A stretch of 64,000 nt of DNA from Mycobacterium sp. GA-0227b (GCF_001499855.1 NZ_LQIK01000031.1:265017-329016); one strand, 5' to 3'; positions 48,156-57,414 are shown, counted from the first letter of the stretch. A program made the numbers and translations. Notes: a model not told the origin generated them from the sequence alone.

Positions 48156-49310
48156 ATGAGCCGCCGCCCGGTTCGGATGTCGGAGCTGGGATCCGACCCC
48201 GCGTCGGTGTTGCGGATCATTGCCTACTTCGACGAGGTCGACGAGTCAGCGGCGAGCGCCGACACCGTTGTGCGCTCGGCCGCATTGCTGGCCGAATGCC
48301 CGGTCGGCGCGCGGTGGGCATCCGGCGTCGTCATCCGCTATGACACGGCGGGTGCGCTCGACACCGCGGGGAACGTCCCGGCGGCGCCGTCGCCTGACGA
48401 CGAACCGGTCGTGTGGGTCGAACGTGCGGACGGCCGATCGGAGCTGGACCCGGTGCTCATCGACCGCGTGCGCCACTCGTTGCGAAGGGTCCTGGCACGC
48501 AGCTCGGTCACCCCGCAGCTCGGTGATCCGGCCCTGCTAGAGGTCGTGCTTTCGGAAAAGGAACATCGAGAGGACCGGGCACGGGCCATTCGCCTGCTCG
48601 GGCTCGACGAAACCCGCAAGGTTCGCGTCCTCGCCGTTTCCGCGCAATCACCGTCCGATGCGCTGCAGATCATCACCCGCGAACTCGCCGACGTGGCGGT
48701 GCGCACGGTCGCGATCGGCAACGCCACGGCGGTGTTGTGCCAGCACGCCGGCGATACCCGAGCGCTCTCCGACGGGCTCGAGCGGGCGATCGTCGACGCG
48801 TTCCCGTCGCCACGACGCGCAAACTCCGACCGCGGACCATGGGTCGGAATCGGCTCCAGTGGGAGTGTGTTCGCCGCGCCGACGTCCTGGCACCAAGCCA
48901 TGCGCGCGTTGCGCTTCGCATCATCGACCGGCTACGGCAGGCGGGCCATCGCGTACGAACGGCTCAGCTTGCTCGAGCTGCTGGCCGACCTGCCGCTCGA
49001 TCGGGTGCGTGGCAACCGGGAGATGGCCCGCATCGACGAGATCGCGGCGACGTCGACGGGTGCGCTCGCGGTGCAGACCGTCGAGGCGTTCCTTGTGTTC
49101 GGCTCGCTGCGCCGAACGGCCGCGGAGTTGCACGTGCACCACAGCACCGTCGCGGCTCGCCTCGCCCAGGTGGCGCGCACGATGGGGTGGGATCTCGATG
49201 ACCCGATGGACCGGTTCCTGGCGACGTTGGTGCTCATGGTGCGCCGCATCGCCCTGTCGTCGGAGGAGTTGCTCGAGCCCGACACGTGTCGGGTGGATCA
49301 ACGGATTTGA
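48156..49310 (+). CDS. PucR/CdaR-type transcriptional regulator
   Basis: The 384-residue protein has a diverged middle domain and a C-terminal PucR helix-turn-helix near residues 305-350: T-V-E-A-F-L-V-F-G-S-L-R-R-T-A-A-E-L-H-V, then H-H-S-T-V-A-A-R-L-A. Such regulators usually activate an adjacent catabolic operon when its substrate is present. Here the four genes that follow on the same strand form a compact steroid-like degradation cluster, so this is the likely local regulator. The ligand is unknown. Confidence 0.83.
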   Translation: MSRRPVRMSELGSDPASVLRIIAYFDEVDESAASADTVVRSAALLAECPVGARWASGVVIRYDTAGALDTAGNVPAAPSPDDEPVVWVERADGRSELDPVLIDRVRHSLRRVLARSSVTPQLGDPALLEVVLSEKEHREDRARAIRLLGLDETRKVRVLAVSAQSPSDALQIITRELADVAVRTVAIGNATAVLCQHAGDTRALSDGLERAIVDAFPSPRRANSDRGPWVGIGSSGSVFAAPTSWHQAMRALRFASSTGYGRRAIAYERLSLLELLADLPLDRVRGNREMARIDEIAATSTGALAVQTVEAFLVFGSLRRTAAELHVHHSTVAARLAQVARTMGWDLDDPMDRFLATLVLMVRRIALSSEELLEPDTCRVDQRI

Positions 49311-49359
49311 TCGACGGACGGCGGGTGACTGTACGTTGCGGCTCCGTGATGATGACCAC

Positions 49360-49911
49360 ATGGCAGTTATCGATCCCACCCGAACGTGGGAACCGCTGGA
49401 AAAGCGCCTGGCCGACACCACCAATGAACGGCACCGCCTGGTGCTGAACGCCGTGATCGAGCACATGAAAGCCGAAGCCGCCCCGGATATGGATCGCCTG
49501 ATGGCCACGCTGGCTCCGCATCCGGACTACCACTTCTGGGGCGCCGAAGGCGACTTCGGTCCCAAGACCACCGCGGGTGTGCAGACCTACTACACCGACT
49601 TCCTTGCCACCCGGACAAACATTCTCGAGTTCGAGGTGCAGCGGCTCGTCGTCGACGACCACTGCCTGGTGACCGAGGGTCTGCTCAAACAGATCTACCC
49701 CGGCGCAGAGGCCCTACGCATCGGGATTCCCGTCGACGATGTCGACGCCGACTACCTCATCGTGTTCCGACAGTTGCTGCTGTGGCCGATCGACGAAAAC
49801 GGAAAGATCCTCGGCGAGGACTCCTACAATCCCGGCGTGGTCAGCATGACCAAACTGTCGCGCGAGGAACTGCCGCAGGCCTACCTGGACCTTGTCCATC
49901 CGTCCGCCTGA
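49360..49911 (+). CDS. SnoaL/NTF2-like protein of the catabolic operon
   Basis: The 183-residue protein is a cystatin-like NTF2 fold: R-L-V-L-N-A-V-I-E-H-M-K-A-E helix 1, H-P-D-Y-H-F-W-G-A, a T-Y-Y-T-D-F region and a V-F-R-Q-L-L-L-W-P-I strand. Members act as isomerases, hydratases or dehydratases on ring compounds (ketosteroid isomerase has this fold). The longer open frame upstream is antisense-like within pucR. It starts the operon 49 bases after pucR and its stop is one base from the next ATG. Confidence 0.78.
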   Translation: MAVIDPTRTWEPLEKRLADTTNERHRLVLNAVIEHMKAEAAPDMDRLMATLAPHPDYHFWGAEGDFGPKTTAGVQTYYTDFLATRTNILEFEVQRLVVDDHCLVTEGLLKQIYPGAEALRIGIPVDDVDADYLIVFRQLLLWPIDENGKILGEDSYNPGVVSMTKLSREELPQAYLDLVHPSA

Positions 49912-49912
49912 A

Positions 49913-51583
49913 ATGCGTTCCGACGTCTCGTCAAGACGCCAGTCCATCGCGGACCTGCTGCTCGATCGCCTCGGTGACGAGCATCTCGGTCTGCGCACCC
50001 GCCAACGGGATTGGTCCTGGGATGAGGTTGTGCGTGAATCCGCGGCGCGCGGTGCGCTGGCCCAGGCGATGCGGTGCGACGGCCCGTTTCATATCGGGGT
50101 GCTGCTGGACAACGTCCCGGATTTCGTGTTCTGGCTGGGCGGCGCCGCCCTCGTCGGAGCGACGGTGGTCGGCATCAACCCCACCCGGGGCGCGGCCGAG
50201 CTGGCAGCCGAAATACGCCACGCGGATTGCCAATTGATCGTCACCGACACCGCGGGGTTCGATCGGTTGCGCGAGCTGGATCTCGGCTTGGCCGCGGATC
50301 GATTCCTCGTGATCGACGATCCGGGCTACGGCAGGGCTGTCGACACGCATCGGGTCGAACCCAGTGTCACCGCGGGCGTGGACGAGGACTCGCTGCTGCT
50401 CCTGCTTTTCACCTCCGGCACGACGGGCGCATCCAAGGCGGTCAAATGCAGTCAAGGCAGGCTGGCCCGTATCGCTTACGCCGCCACCGAGAAATTCGGA
50501 CATTCGCGAGCCGACGTCGAGTACTGCTGCATGCCGTTGTTCCACGGCAACGCGATCATGGCGCTGTGGGCACCGGCGCTGGCCAACGGCGCCACGGTGT
50601 GCCTCACACCGTCGTTCTCGGCGTCCGGATTCCTGCCGGACGTACGGTATTTCGGCGCCACGTTCTTCACCTATGTCGGTAAGGCGCTGGCCTATCTGAT
50701 GGCCACCCCGGAGCGGCCCGACGATGCCGACAACCCGTTGGTGCGGGGCTTCGGCACGGAGGCGTCACCTGACGACCAGGCCGAGTTCCGCCGCCGGTTC
50801 GGCGCGGAACTGTTCGAAGGCTACGGGTCCAGTGAGGGCGGCGCGGTGGTGGCTCCTGATCCGCACGCGCCCGCTGGAGCGCTCGGCCGCCCGTTGCACG
50901 ACGGTGTCGCGGTGGTACACCCGGACACGTTGGAAGATTGTGCGCGAGCAGTTCTCGACGAATACGGCCGTGTACGCAATCCGGACGCGGCGGTCGGCGA
51001 GATCGTCGACAAATTCGGGACCCGCAGTTTCGAGGGTTATTACCGCAACGACGAGGCCAACGCCGAACGGATCCGCAACGGCTGGTACTGGAGCGGAGAC
51101 CTCGGCTACCTCGACGAGGCTGGCTTCCTCTATTTCGCCGGCAGGCGTGGCGACTGGATCCGGGTCGACGGCGAGAACACCTCGGCCTTGACGATCGAAC
51201 GGGTGCTGCGACGTCACCCGCGGGTGGTCGCGGCGGGAGCGTTCGCGGTGCCGGATCCACGCTCGGGCGATCAGGTGATGGCCGCGATCGAGGTGGCCGA
51301 TCCGGACGCCTTCGACATCGAGGAGTTCACCGCCTATCTGGCGAGCCAACAGGACCTCGGAAGCAAGGGCGTTCCTCGGTTCCTGAGGCTGTCGACCCGA
51401 CTGCCCGTCACCGGTTCCAACAAGGTGCTCAAACGCCAACTGCAACGACAGCGATGGCACACCGACGAGCCGGTGTACCGGTGGACCGGGAGAGGTGCAC
51501 CCGTGTACCAGCGTATGAGTGACGACGAAAAGCGGTCACTGGACGCCGAATTCGAGCTTCACGGGCGGCAGCAATACGCATGA
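49913..51583 (+). CDS. AMP-binding acyl-CoA synthetase (FadD-like)
   Basis: The 556-residue adenylate-forming enzyme activates a carboxylic acid to its CoA thioester. The P-loop-like motif is L-L-F-T-S-G-T-T-G-A-S-K-A, motif A5 is G-Y-G-S-S-E-G-G, and the hinge A8 is Y-W-S-G-D-L-G-Y followed by F-A-G-R-R-G-D-W-I-R. The C-terminal Lys lies in G-S-N-K-V-L-K-R. It resembles the FadD1/FadD17 group linked to sterol side chains. ATG 49913 is used; a TTG at 49892 would overlap the previous gene. It overlaps the next gene by ATGA. Confidence 0.87.
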   Translation: MRSDVSSRRQSIADLLLDRLGDEHLGLRTRQRDWSWDEVVRESAARGALAQAMRCDGPFHIGVLLDNVPDFVFWLGGAALVGATVVGINPTRGAAELAAEIRHADCQLIVTDTAGFDRLRELDLGLAADRFLVIDDPGYGRAVDTHRVEPSVTAGVDEDSLLLLLFTSGTTGASKAVKCSQGRLARIAYAATEKFGHSRADVEYCCMPLFHGNAIMALWAPALANGATVCLTPSFSASGFLPDVRYFGATFFTYVGKALAYLMATPERPDDADNPLVRGFGTEASPDDQAEFRRRFGAELFEGYGSSEGGAVVAPDPHAPAGALGRPLHDGVAVVHPDTLEDCARAVLDEYGRVRNPDAAVGEIVDKFGTRSFEGYYRNDEANAERIRNGWYWSGDLGYLDEAGFLYFAGRRGDWIRVDGENTSALTIERVLRRHPRVVAAGAFAVPDPRSGDQVMAAIEVADPDAFDIEEFTAYLASQQDLGSKGVPRFLRLSTRLPVTGSNKVLKRQLQRQRWHTDEPVYRWTGRGAPVYQRMSDDEKRSLDAEFELHGRQQYA

Positions 51584-53163
51584 GCGGCTGGGACGACGAA
51601 TGCGACGTGCTGGTCGCCGGATCGGGGGGCGGCGGTGTCACCGGCGCGTACACCGCCGCGCGCGAGGGACTCGACGTCATCCTCGTCGAAGCGACCGACC
51701 AATTCGGCGGCACAACAGCATATTCCGGCGGCGGCGGGGTGTGGTTCCCGTGCAATCCGGTTCTGGTGCGGGCCGGTACCGACGACACGATCGAGGATGC
51801 GCTCGAGTACTACCACGCCGTGGTCGGAGACCGCACGCCGTATGAACTTCAGGAGACCTACGTCCGCGGCGGTGCCCCGCTGATCGAATACCTCGAACAC
51901 GACTCGCATCTGAAATTCGAGGTGCTGCCCTGGCCGGACTATTTCGGCAAGGTGCCCAAGGCGCGCCTTGACGGCCAGCGGCATATCGCCGCACGGCCGT
52001 TGGCCGTTGCCAAGGCACCGGAACTGCGTGAGCTGGTGCGCGGCCCGCTCGACGCCGATCGGCTCGGCGCGCCACGGCCCGACGACTACTTCATCGGCGG
52101 TCGCGCTCTGATCGCCCGGTTCCTCAAGGCCATCGGCCAATATTCACACGCAGCGCTGCGACGCGACACCGCGCTGGTCGAGTTGGTGCTCGAGGACGGC
52201 GGAGTGGTCGGGGCGATCGTTGAGACGGAGGGGCAACGCAGGGCCATCCGCGCGCGGCGGGGCGTGCTGCTGGCTGCCGGCGGGTTCGAGGGCAACGAGG
52301 AACTCCGTCGCCGTTACGGCGTACCCGGCGCGGCACGAGACACGATGGGGCCGTGGGGGAATCGCGGCGAAGCGTTGCAGGCGGCCGTCGCGGTCGGCGC
52401 GGACACCGATCTGATGGATCAGGCGTGGTGGTCACCGGGAATGACACATCCGGACGGGCGTTCGGCGTTTGCGCTGTGGTTCACCGGCGGCATCTTCGTC
52501 AACCAGCACGGCCGGCGGTTCGTCAACGAGTCCGCGCCGTACGACCGAATCGGCCGCGACATTCTCGCCCAATTGACCGATGGCTCGATCACGTTGCCGT
52601 ACTGGATGATCTACGACGACCGGGACGGTGAGATACCGCCGGTCAAGGCCACCAACGTGTCGATGGTGGAGCCGGCACAGTACATCGAGGCAGGGCTCTG
52701 GCACACCGCCGGCACGCTCGAGGACCTCGCCGACAAGATCGCCGTGCCCGCGGAGAATCTGGCGGCGACGGTCACGCGGTTCAACGAATTCGTCGCCGAA
52801 GGCACCGACGAGGACTTCGGCCGGGGCGACGAAGCGTACGACCGCGCTTTCTTCGGCGGTGGCTCACCACTCGTCGCGATCGAGAAGGCGCCGTTTCACG
52901 CCGCCATGTTCGGCATCTCCGATCTCGGCACGAAGGGTGGTCTGCGCACCGACACCGCGGCGCGGGTCCTCGACACCTCCGGCAACCCGATCCGCGGGCT
53001 GTATGCGGCCGGCAACACGATGGCCGCGCCGAGCGGCACGGCCTATCCGGGCGGCGGCAATCCGATCGGCACCAGCATGCTGTTCAGCCACCTGGCGATC
53101 AAAGACATGTTAGGCAGGGACCATGACGAGCGCTCGCGCAAGGAATCAACAGCCGATGAGTGA
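51580..53163 (+). CDS. FAD-dependent 3-ketosteroid delta1-dehydrogenase-like enzyme
   Basis: The 527-residue flavoprotein has the N-terminal V-A-G-S-G-G-G-G-V-T-G-A FAD loop (residues 12-23), E-A-T-D-Q-F-G-G-T-T-A-Y-S-G-G, and a C-terminal flavin-binding G-N-T-M-A-A-P-S-G-T-A-Y-P-G-G-G. That is the KstD family pattern. KstD introduces a double bond in ring A of 3-ketosteroids; with KshA it opens ring B. The neighbour is a KshA-like oxygenase, so a steroid or steroid-like polycyclic substrate is probable. It overlaps both adjacent genes. Confidence 0.85.
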   Translation: MSGWDDECDVLVAGSGGGGVTGAYTAAREGLDVILVEATDQFGGTTAYSGGGGVWFPCNPVLVRAGTDDTIEDALEYYHAVVGDRTPYELQETYVRGGAPLIEYLEHDSHLKFEVLPWPDYFGKVPKARLDGQRHIAARPLAVAKAPELRELVRGPLDADRLGAPRPDDYFIGGRALIARFLKAIGQYSHAALRRDTALVELVLEDGGVVGAIVETEGQRRAIRARRGVLLAAGGFEGNEELRRRYGVPGAARDTMGPWGNRGEALQAAVAVGADTDLMDQAWWSPGMTHPDGRSAFALWFTGGIFVNQHGRRFVNESAPYDRIGRDILAQLTDGSITLPYWMIYDDRDGEIPPVKATNVSMVEPAQYIEAGLWHTAGTLEDLADKIAVPAENLAATVTRFNEFVAEGTDEDFGRGDEAYDRAFFGGGSPLVAIEKAPFHAAMFGISDLGTKGGLRTDTAARVLDTSGNPIRGLYAAGNTMAAPSGTAYPGGGNPIGTSMLFSHLAIKDMLGRDHDERSRKESTADE

Positions 53164-54295
53164 CATCCGCGAGATCGACACCGGCGCACCGATGACGCGG
53201 TTCGCCCGTGGCTGGCATTGTCTCGGTCTGGCCGACACGTTCCGTGACGGGCAACCCCACGGCGTCGAGGCGTTCGGCTCCAAACTCGTGGTGTACGGCG
53301 ACTCGACCGGTGAGCTGTACGTGCTCGACGGCTACTGCCGGCACATGGGCGCCGATCTTTCCCGCGGGTCCATCAAAGAGGACAACCTGGCGTGCCCCTT
53401 TCACGATTGGCGGTGGCAGGGCTCGACCGGTCGCTGCGTCGATGTGCCCTATGCGCGCCGGGTACCGCGGCTGGCGCGAACCCACAAGTGGCCCACCTGC
53501 GAGGTCAACGGCCAGCTGCTGGTGTGGCACGACCCGGAAGGCTCCTCGCCGCCCCCGGAGCTGACTCCGCCGGAGATCGAGGGATACAGCGACGGCATCT
53601 GGTCGCCCTGGCAATGGAACTCGATCCTGATCGAGGGTTCGCACTGCCGCGAGATCGTCGACAACAACGTCGACATGGCGCACTTCTTCTACATCCATCA
53701 CGCCTACCCGACCTACTTCAAGAATGTGATCGAGGGTCACATGGCGAGCCAGTACATGGAATCCAAACCACGTCCGGATTCCACGCCCAATCCCGAAAAA
53801 CTCTGGGACGGCACATATCTGCGTTCCGAGGCCACGTATTTCGGCCCTGCCTACATGATCAACTGGCTGCACAACGATCTCGGTCCCGGCTTCACCGTCG
53901 AGGTCGTGCTGATCAACTGCCACTATCCGGTCACCCACAATTCGTTTGTGCTGCAATGGGGCGGCGCCGTGCAGCAGATGCCCGGCCTTCCTTCGGACAA
54001 GGCGAACAAGCTCGCCGCGGCGATGAACCGGTCCTTCGGTGAGGGGTTCCTTGAGGACGTCGAAATCTGGAAGAACAAGACGCGGATCGACAACCCGCTG
54101 CTGACGGAAGAGGATGGCGCCGTTTATCAGCACCGGCGGTGGTACGAGCAGTTCTACGTCGACGTCGCCGACGTCACCGCCGAAATGACCGACCGCTTCG
54201 AACTCGAGGTCGACACCACCCAGGCCATGGGGGTGTGGGAGCAGGAAGTGGCGGCGAACCTCGCGGCACGCGGGCGGTCCGAGTTGGCGAAGTAG
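53156..54295 (+). CDS. Rieske oxygenase, 3-ketosteroid 9alpha-hydroxylase KshA-like
   Basis: The 379-residue protein has a Rieske [2Fe-2S] site: C-R-H-M-G-A-D (C and H at about residues 57-59) and C-P-F-H-D-W about 20 residues later. A mononuclear iron site lies in N-N-V-D-M-A-H-F-F-Y-I-H. The opening R-F-A-R-G-W-H-C-L-G-L and the end Y-E-Q-F-Y-V-D-V-A-D-V match KshA closely. ATG 53156 overlaps the preceding stop by eight bases; ATG 53123 is an alternative. No KshB-type reductase gene is here, so electrons must come from elsewhere. It ends the operon. Confidence 0.87.
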   Translation: MSDIREIDTGAPMTRFARGWHCLGLADTFRDGQPHGVEAFGSKLVVYGDSTGELYVLDGYCRHMGADLSRGSIKEDNLACPFHDWRWQGSTGRCVDVPYARRVPRLARTHKWPTCEVNGQLLVWHDPEGSSPPPELTPPEIEGYSDGIWSPWQWNSILIEGSHCREIVDNNVDMAHFFYIHHAYPTYFKNVIEGHMASQYMESKPRPDSTPNPEKLWDGTYLRSEATYFGPAYMINWLHNDLGPGFTVEVVLINCHYPVTHNSFVLQWGGAVQQMPGLPSDKANKLAAAMNRSFGEGFLEDVEIWKNKTRIDNPLLTEEDGAVYQHRRWYEQFYVDVADVTAEMTDRFELEVDTTQAMGVWEQEVAANLAARGRSELAK

Positions 54296-54337
54296 GCCAG
54301 CGGCGGGCGCACGCCAGCGGCTCGACGTCTCGGCCCA

Positions 54338-54904
54338 TTACGTGACACCGAATTGTGTGAGCGCCCGGGCCAGCCGAGCGGGTTCCGGCAACGAGTCGGC
54401 GTCGAGCAGCCACTGAACGACAAGGCCGTCGGCGACCGCCACCAGTATCGCCGCCAGAGCTTCCGCGTCGGGCAGCGACGACGAGCGGGTCAGGGACTGA
54501 GCGAGTGTCGCCGTGGCCGTGCGGAATTCGCGGTAGTGCGCGGCCAGTTGTTCACGCAGAGCGGGGTTGCGCTCCGCCTGGGCCCACGCTTCGACATACG
54601 CCACGGCAAACATCCGCCCATCGCGAAGGGCGCCATACGCAGCGGCGATGGTGTCTGCCAACGGATCGCCCGACGACACTGCGGTTGAGGCCTGCTGCAT
54701 CTGCTGCAGCCAGCGACGGCTGCATTCAGCAAGTGCCTCGTTGAGAAGCGCCTCCTTGGAGTCGAAGTGGTAGGTGATCGCGCCGAGGTTCGTCCCCGAC
54801 GCCTGCACGAGGTCACGGGCAGTGGTCCGCGCGTAGCCCCGGTCCTCGATGCACCGAATGGCTGCATCCAACAAGCGTTGCCGGTTTCCGGTGCGTCGAG
54901 TCAT
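54338..54904 (-). CDS. TetR-family transcriptional regulator
   Basis: The 188-residue protein has an N-terminal TetR helix-turn-helix (R-L-L-D-A-A-I-R-C-I-E-D-R-G-Y-A-R-T-T-A then G-T-N-L-G-A-I-T-Y-H-F-D-S-K-E-A-L) and a ligand domain typical of the family. ATG 54904 is chosen over the open frame to 55030. It is divergent from an amine-oxidase-like gene with a palindromic operator between them, the usual autoregulated pair. It is convergent with the KshA-like gene. Confidence 0.9.
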   Translation of the reverse strand: MTRRTGNRQRLLDAAIRCIEDRGYARTTARDLVQASGTNLGAITYHFDSKEALLNEALAECSRRWLQQMQQASTAVSSGDPLADTIAAAYGALRDGRMFAVAYVEAWAQAERNPALREQLAAHYREFRTATATLAQSLTRSSSLPDAEALAAILVAVADGLVVQWLLDADSLPEPARLARALTQFGVT

Positions 54905-54921
54905 TTCCACTCCGTTCCGAT

Positions 54922-54950
54922 TGAGACATTTGTCTGATACGTTTGTCTCA
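54922..54950. promoter_or_regulatory. TetR operator between the tetR and amine-oxidase-like genes
   Basis: TGAGACA (54922-54928) and TGTCTCA (54944-54950) form the outer arms. Within them AGACA-TT-TGTCT (54924-54935) is a tight palindrome, and a second copy with two mismatches lies at 54937-54948. The core GACATTTGTC equals that of the SDR operator near 34808-34817. Confidence 0.65.
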
Positions 54951-56236
54951 TGGCTCCAGAGGATACCGCTCTGCGTGTCGACGTCGCCGTGGTTGGCGCG
55001 GGACTCGCCGGTCTGGCCGCCGCTCGCCACCTGCGCAGGGCGGGAAAAAGCGTGTTCGTCGTCGAGGCTCGTGACGAGGTCGGCGGCAGGGCGCGGTCGC
55101 GTGATCTGGACGGATCAGTCGCCGACTTCGGCGGCGAATGGATCGGCCGGGCCCATCGGAGAATGCATCGATTGGTACGCGAGCTCGGGTTGGACGTCGA
55201 GCCGGCCCGCCACGTCGGATACCCCATGATGTGGCGACTGCCGGGCCGGCGGGCCCGTCGACGATTACCGCCACCAGGCACCTGGCTGGGTTTGGTACGT
55301 GCGTTCAGTTCCCTCGCGTGGTTGTCCCGGAGGATCGATGCCGACGCACCATGGAGGTCGTCGCGGGCAGCCGAACTCGACAGACGATCCGTCGCCGAAT
55401 GGCTCGACGAGCGCCGTCTCGACGGCGGCAGCCGCTACTTGCTCGAACGGCTCGTCGGTTCCCTCGCCCGCGAGAACCTGGACTCGATGTCGCTGCTGCA
55501 TTTGCTCTGGTTGCTCCGCATTGCCGGCGGCCCGTGGCGCAGCACGACGGCTGTCTTCCAGTGGCGCATCAGCCAAGGCGCTCAACAGGTCGCCGCCCGG
55601 ATGGCGGCGCCGCTCGGCGACGCCGTTCGGCTCAACACGCCGGCCAGCCGAATCACGCAGCGCGCCAACGGCGCTGAGGTCCGGGCGGGCAACCTTACCG
55701 TGCATGCGAAGCGGGTCATCGTGGCGATTCCGGTGACGCAACTGCCCCGCGTCGTATTCGATCCTCCGTTGCCACCGGATCTGGCACGACTAGCCGAACT
55801 GCACATCGACGCCGGAACAAAGGTGATCGCGTTGCTGCCGCGCGGACACTCGGTGCGCCACAACACGGTGTTGGGCGGTGACGTGCTGTGGGGAGCTTGG
55901 CGGCGCGGTGACCGGGTGACGGGCTTTCACCCGGCCACGGGGACGGCCATCGACGACGATGTACTGGTCGCCGATCTGGCGCAGGCGTTCGGGGTGCAAC
56001 CACATCAACTGCGCTGCCCGACCGTCGTGCGGTGGGCCGAGCAGGACTACATCGAGGGCTGCGATGCGGTGTTCGCTCCCGGCGAGGTGTGCGCGGTGGG
56101 TCCGTTGCTGACCAAGCGCCATGGTGTCGTCGAGTTCGCCGGCGCGGAGCGCAGCAGCTGGCCCGACAACATGGAAGGCGCGGTGCGCAGCGGCGAGCGA
56201 GCCGCCGCCAAGACGCTGAGCGCGCTCACGGTTTAG
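54950..56236 (+). CDS. FAD-dependent amine oxidase-like flavoprotein
   Basis: The 428-residue protein has the N-terminal dinucleotide motif V-V-G-A-G-L-A-G-L-A-A-A (residues 13-24) followed by E-A-R-D-E-V-G-G-R-A-R-S, the monoamine-oxidase signature. C-terminally there is F-A-G-A-E-R-S-S-W-P-D-N-M-E-G-A-V-R-S-G-E-R, the second flavin-binding region. Substrates could be amines or, in related enzymes, unsaturated carbon chains. It is divergent from the TetR gene and probably its main target. Confidence 0.87.
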   Translation: MAPEDTALRVDVAVVGAGLAGLAAARHLRRAGKSVFVVEARDEVGGRARSRDLDGSVADFGGEWIGRAHRRMHRLVRELGLDVEPARHVGYPMMWRLPGRRARRRLPPPGTWLGLVRAFSSLAWLSRRIDADAPWRSSRAAELDRRSVAEWLDERRLDGGSRYLLERLVGSLARENLDSMSLLHLLWLLRIAGGPWRSTTAVFQWRISQGAQQVAARMAAPLGDAVRLNTPASRITQRANGAEVRAGNLTVHAKRVIVAIPVTQLPRVVFDPPLPPDLARLAELHIDAGTKVIALLPRGHSVRHNTVLGGDVLWGAWRRGDRVTGFHPATGTAIDDDVLVADLAQAFGVQPHQLRCPTVVRWAEQDYIEGCDAVFAPGEVCAVGPLLTKRHGVVEFAGAERSSWPDNMEGAVRSGERAAAKTLSALTV

Positions 56237-56270
56237 CGCGCCCGTACCTCGCCCAGAAAAGGGGGCCGAA

Positions 56271-56687
56271 CTAACCCCCGGTCGGTGTGGTCCACACCTT
56301 GTCGACGCTGATCTTCAGCCGCGTGTCGTAGGCGGCCAGGAACTCCTCGCTGAAACCGAGGCTGGCCGCGTACTCGCCGTATTTGGCGCGGTACCGCTCG
56401 TCCTGCAACGGGTTCGCGTTCTCGGCGTCGACGGTCGCGGTGCCGCCGACGACGATGATCCCGCTGCCGTTCCCGTCGGAATCCAGGTTCAGGCTTACCC
56501 GCGGATTCGCCCTGAGGTGTCTGACCTTGGCGGCGCGCGGTTCGCTGTAGACGAACACATCGGACCCGTCGAAGAAGAACCACACCAACTTCGGCACGGG
56601 CTGTCCCGACTTCGCCACCGTGGTCAACCAGCCGTACTTGTCGGAGGCGAGCCTGTCCGCCACCTCTTGCGTGAATTCGATTGCCAT
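56271..56687 (-). CDS. PPOX-class F420-dependent enzyme, Rv3369 family
   Basis: The 138-residue protein is a split-barrel flavin/deazaflavin-binding protein with T-V-A-K-S-G-Q-P-V-P-K-L-V-W-F and Y-S-E-P-R-A-A-K-V-R-H-L-R-A-N-P-R-V, the cofactor phosphate-binding pattern. The family name comes from pyridoxamine phosphate oxidase, but this mycobacterial subgroup is thought to use F420. ATG 56687 is chosen over the longer open frame. It is divergent from the nitroreductase gene 22 bases away and could be regulated with it. Confidence 0.87.
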   Translation of the reverse strand: MAIEFTQEVADRLASDKYGWLTTVAKSGQPVPKLVWFFFDGSDVFVYSEPRAAKVRHLRANPRVSLNLDSDGNGSGIIVVGGTATVDAENANPLQDERYRAKYGEYAASLGFSEEFLAAYDTRLKISVDKVWTTPTGG

Positions 56688-56709
56688 GAGGCGAATGTAG
56701 TCTCGAAAA

Positions 56710-57357
56710 ATGACCTTGAACCTGTCCGTGGACGAAGTCCTGACCACCACCCGTTCGGTGCGCAAGCGGCTGGATCTGGACAAGCCGGTGCCGCGCGAGC
56801 TGCTGCTGGAATGTCTCGAGCTCGCGGTGCAGGCGCCGACGGGATCCAACGCCCAGGGCTGGCAGTGGGTCTTCGTCGACGACCCCGACAAGAAGAAGGC
56901 GCTCGCCGACATCTACCGCACCAGCTGGAAGCTGTACCGAACGATGCCCGAACCCGAGTACACCGACGGCGACAGCCGCGGGGAACGGCGACAGGCGGTG
57001 GTGTCGTCGGCCGAGTACCTGGCCGAGAACATGGAGATGGTCCCGTGGCTGCTGATCCCATGTCTCGAGGGTCGCGTCGACGGTGCGCCCGGCGCGGGGA
57101 GTGCGAGCTTCTGGGGCTCACTGCTGCCCGCGGCGTGGAGCTACATGCTGGCGTTGCGATCGCGCGGGCTCGGCTCCGCATGGACGACGTTGCATCTGCT
57201 CGGTGACGGCGAGAAGCAGGCCGCCGAACTGCTCGGCATCCCGCATGACAAGTACAGCCAGGGCGGCCTGTTCCCGATCGCCTACACCAAGGGCACCGAC
57301 TTCCGCCCCGCCAAGCGGTTGCCCGTCGAACAGATCGCGCACTTCAACAGCTGGTAA
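56710..57357 (+). CDS. Nitroreductase family protein (Rv3368c-like)
   Basis: The 215-residue FMN enzyme has T-R-S-V-R-K-R-L-D-L-D-K-P-V-P at the N-terminus, Q-A-P-T-G-S-N-A-Q-G-W-Q as the FMN-binding stretch, and A-W-S-Y-M-L-A-L-R-S-R-G-L-G-S-A-W-T in the long helix. It reduces nitro or quinone substrates with NAD(P)H. The order PPOX enzyme, nitroreductase, trmL is the same as in M. tuberculosis. It is convergent with trmL. Confidence 0.9.
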   Translation: MTLNLSVDEVLTTTRSVRKRLDLDKPVPRELLLECLELAVQAPTGSNAQGWQWVFVDDPDKKKALADIYRTSWKLYRTMPEPEYTDGDSRGERRQAVVSSAEYLAENMEMVPWLLIPCLEGRVDGAPGAGSASFWGSLLPAAWSYMLALRSRGLGSAWTTLHLLGDGEKQAAELLGIPHDKYSQGGLFPIAYTKGTDFRPAKRLPVEQIAHFNSW

Positions 57358-57414
57358 CGCGCTCCGCGCGAGCGTCGCCCTGCACTTCGGGCGTGGGCCC
57401 ACATCGGAAGGTGA

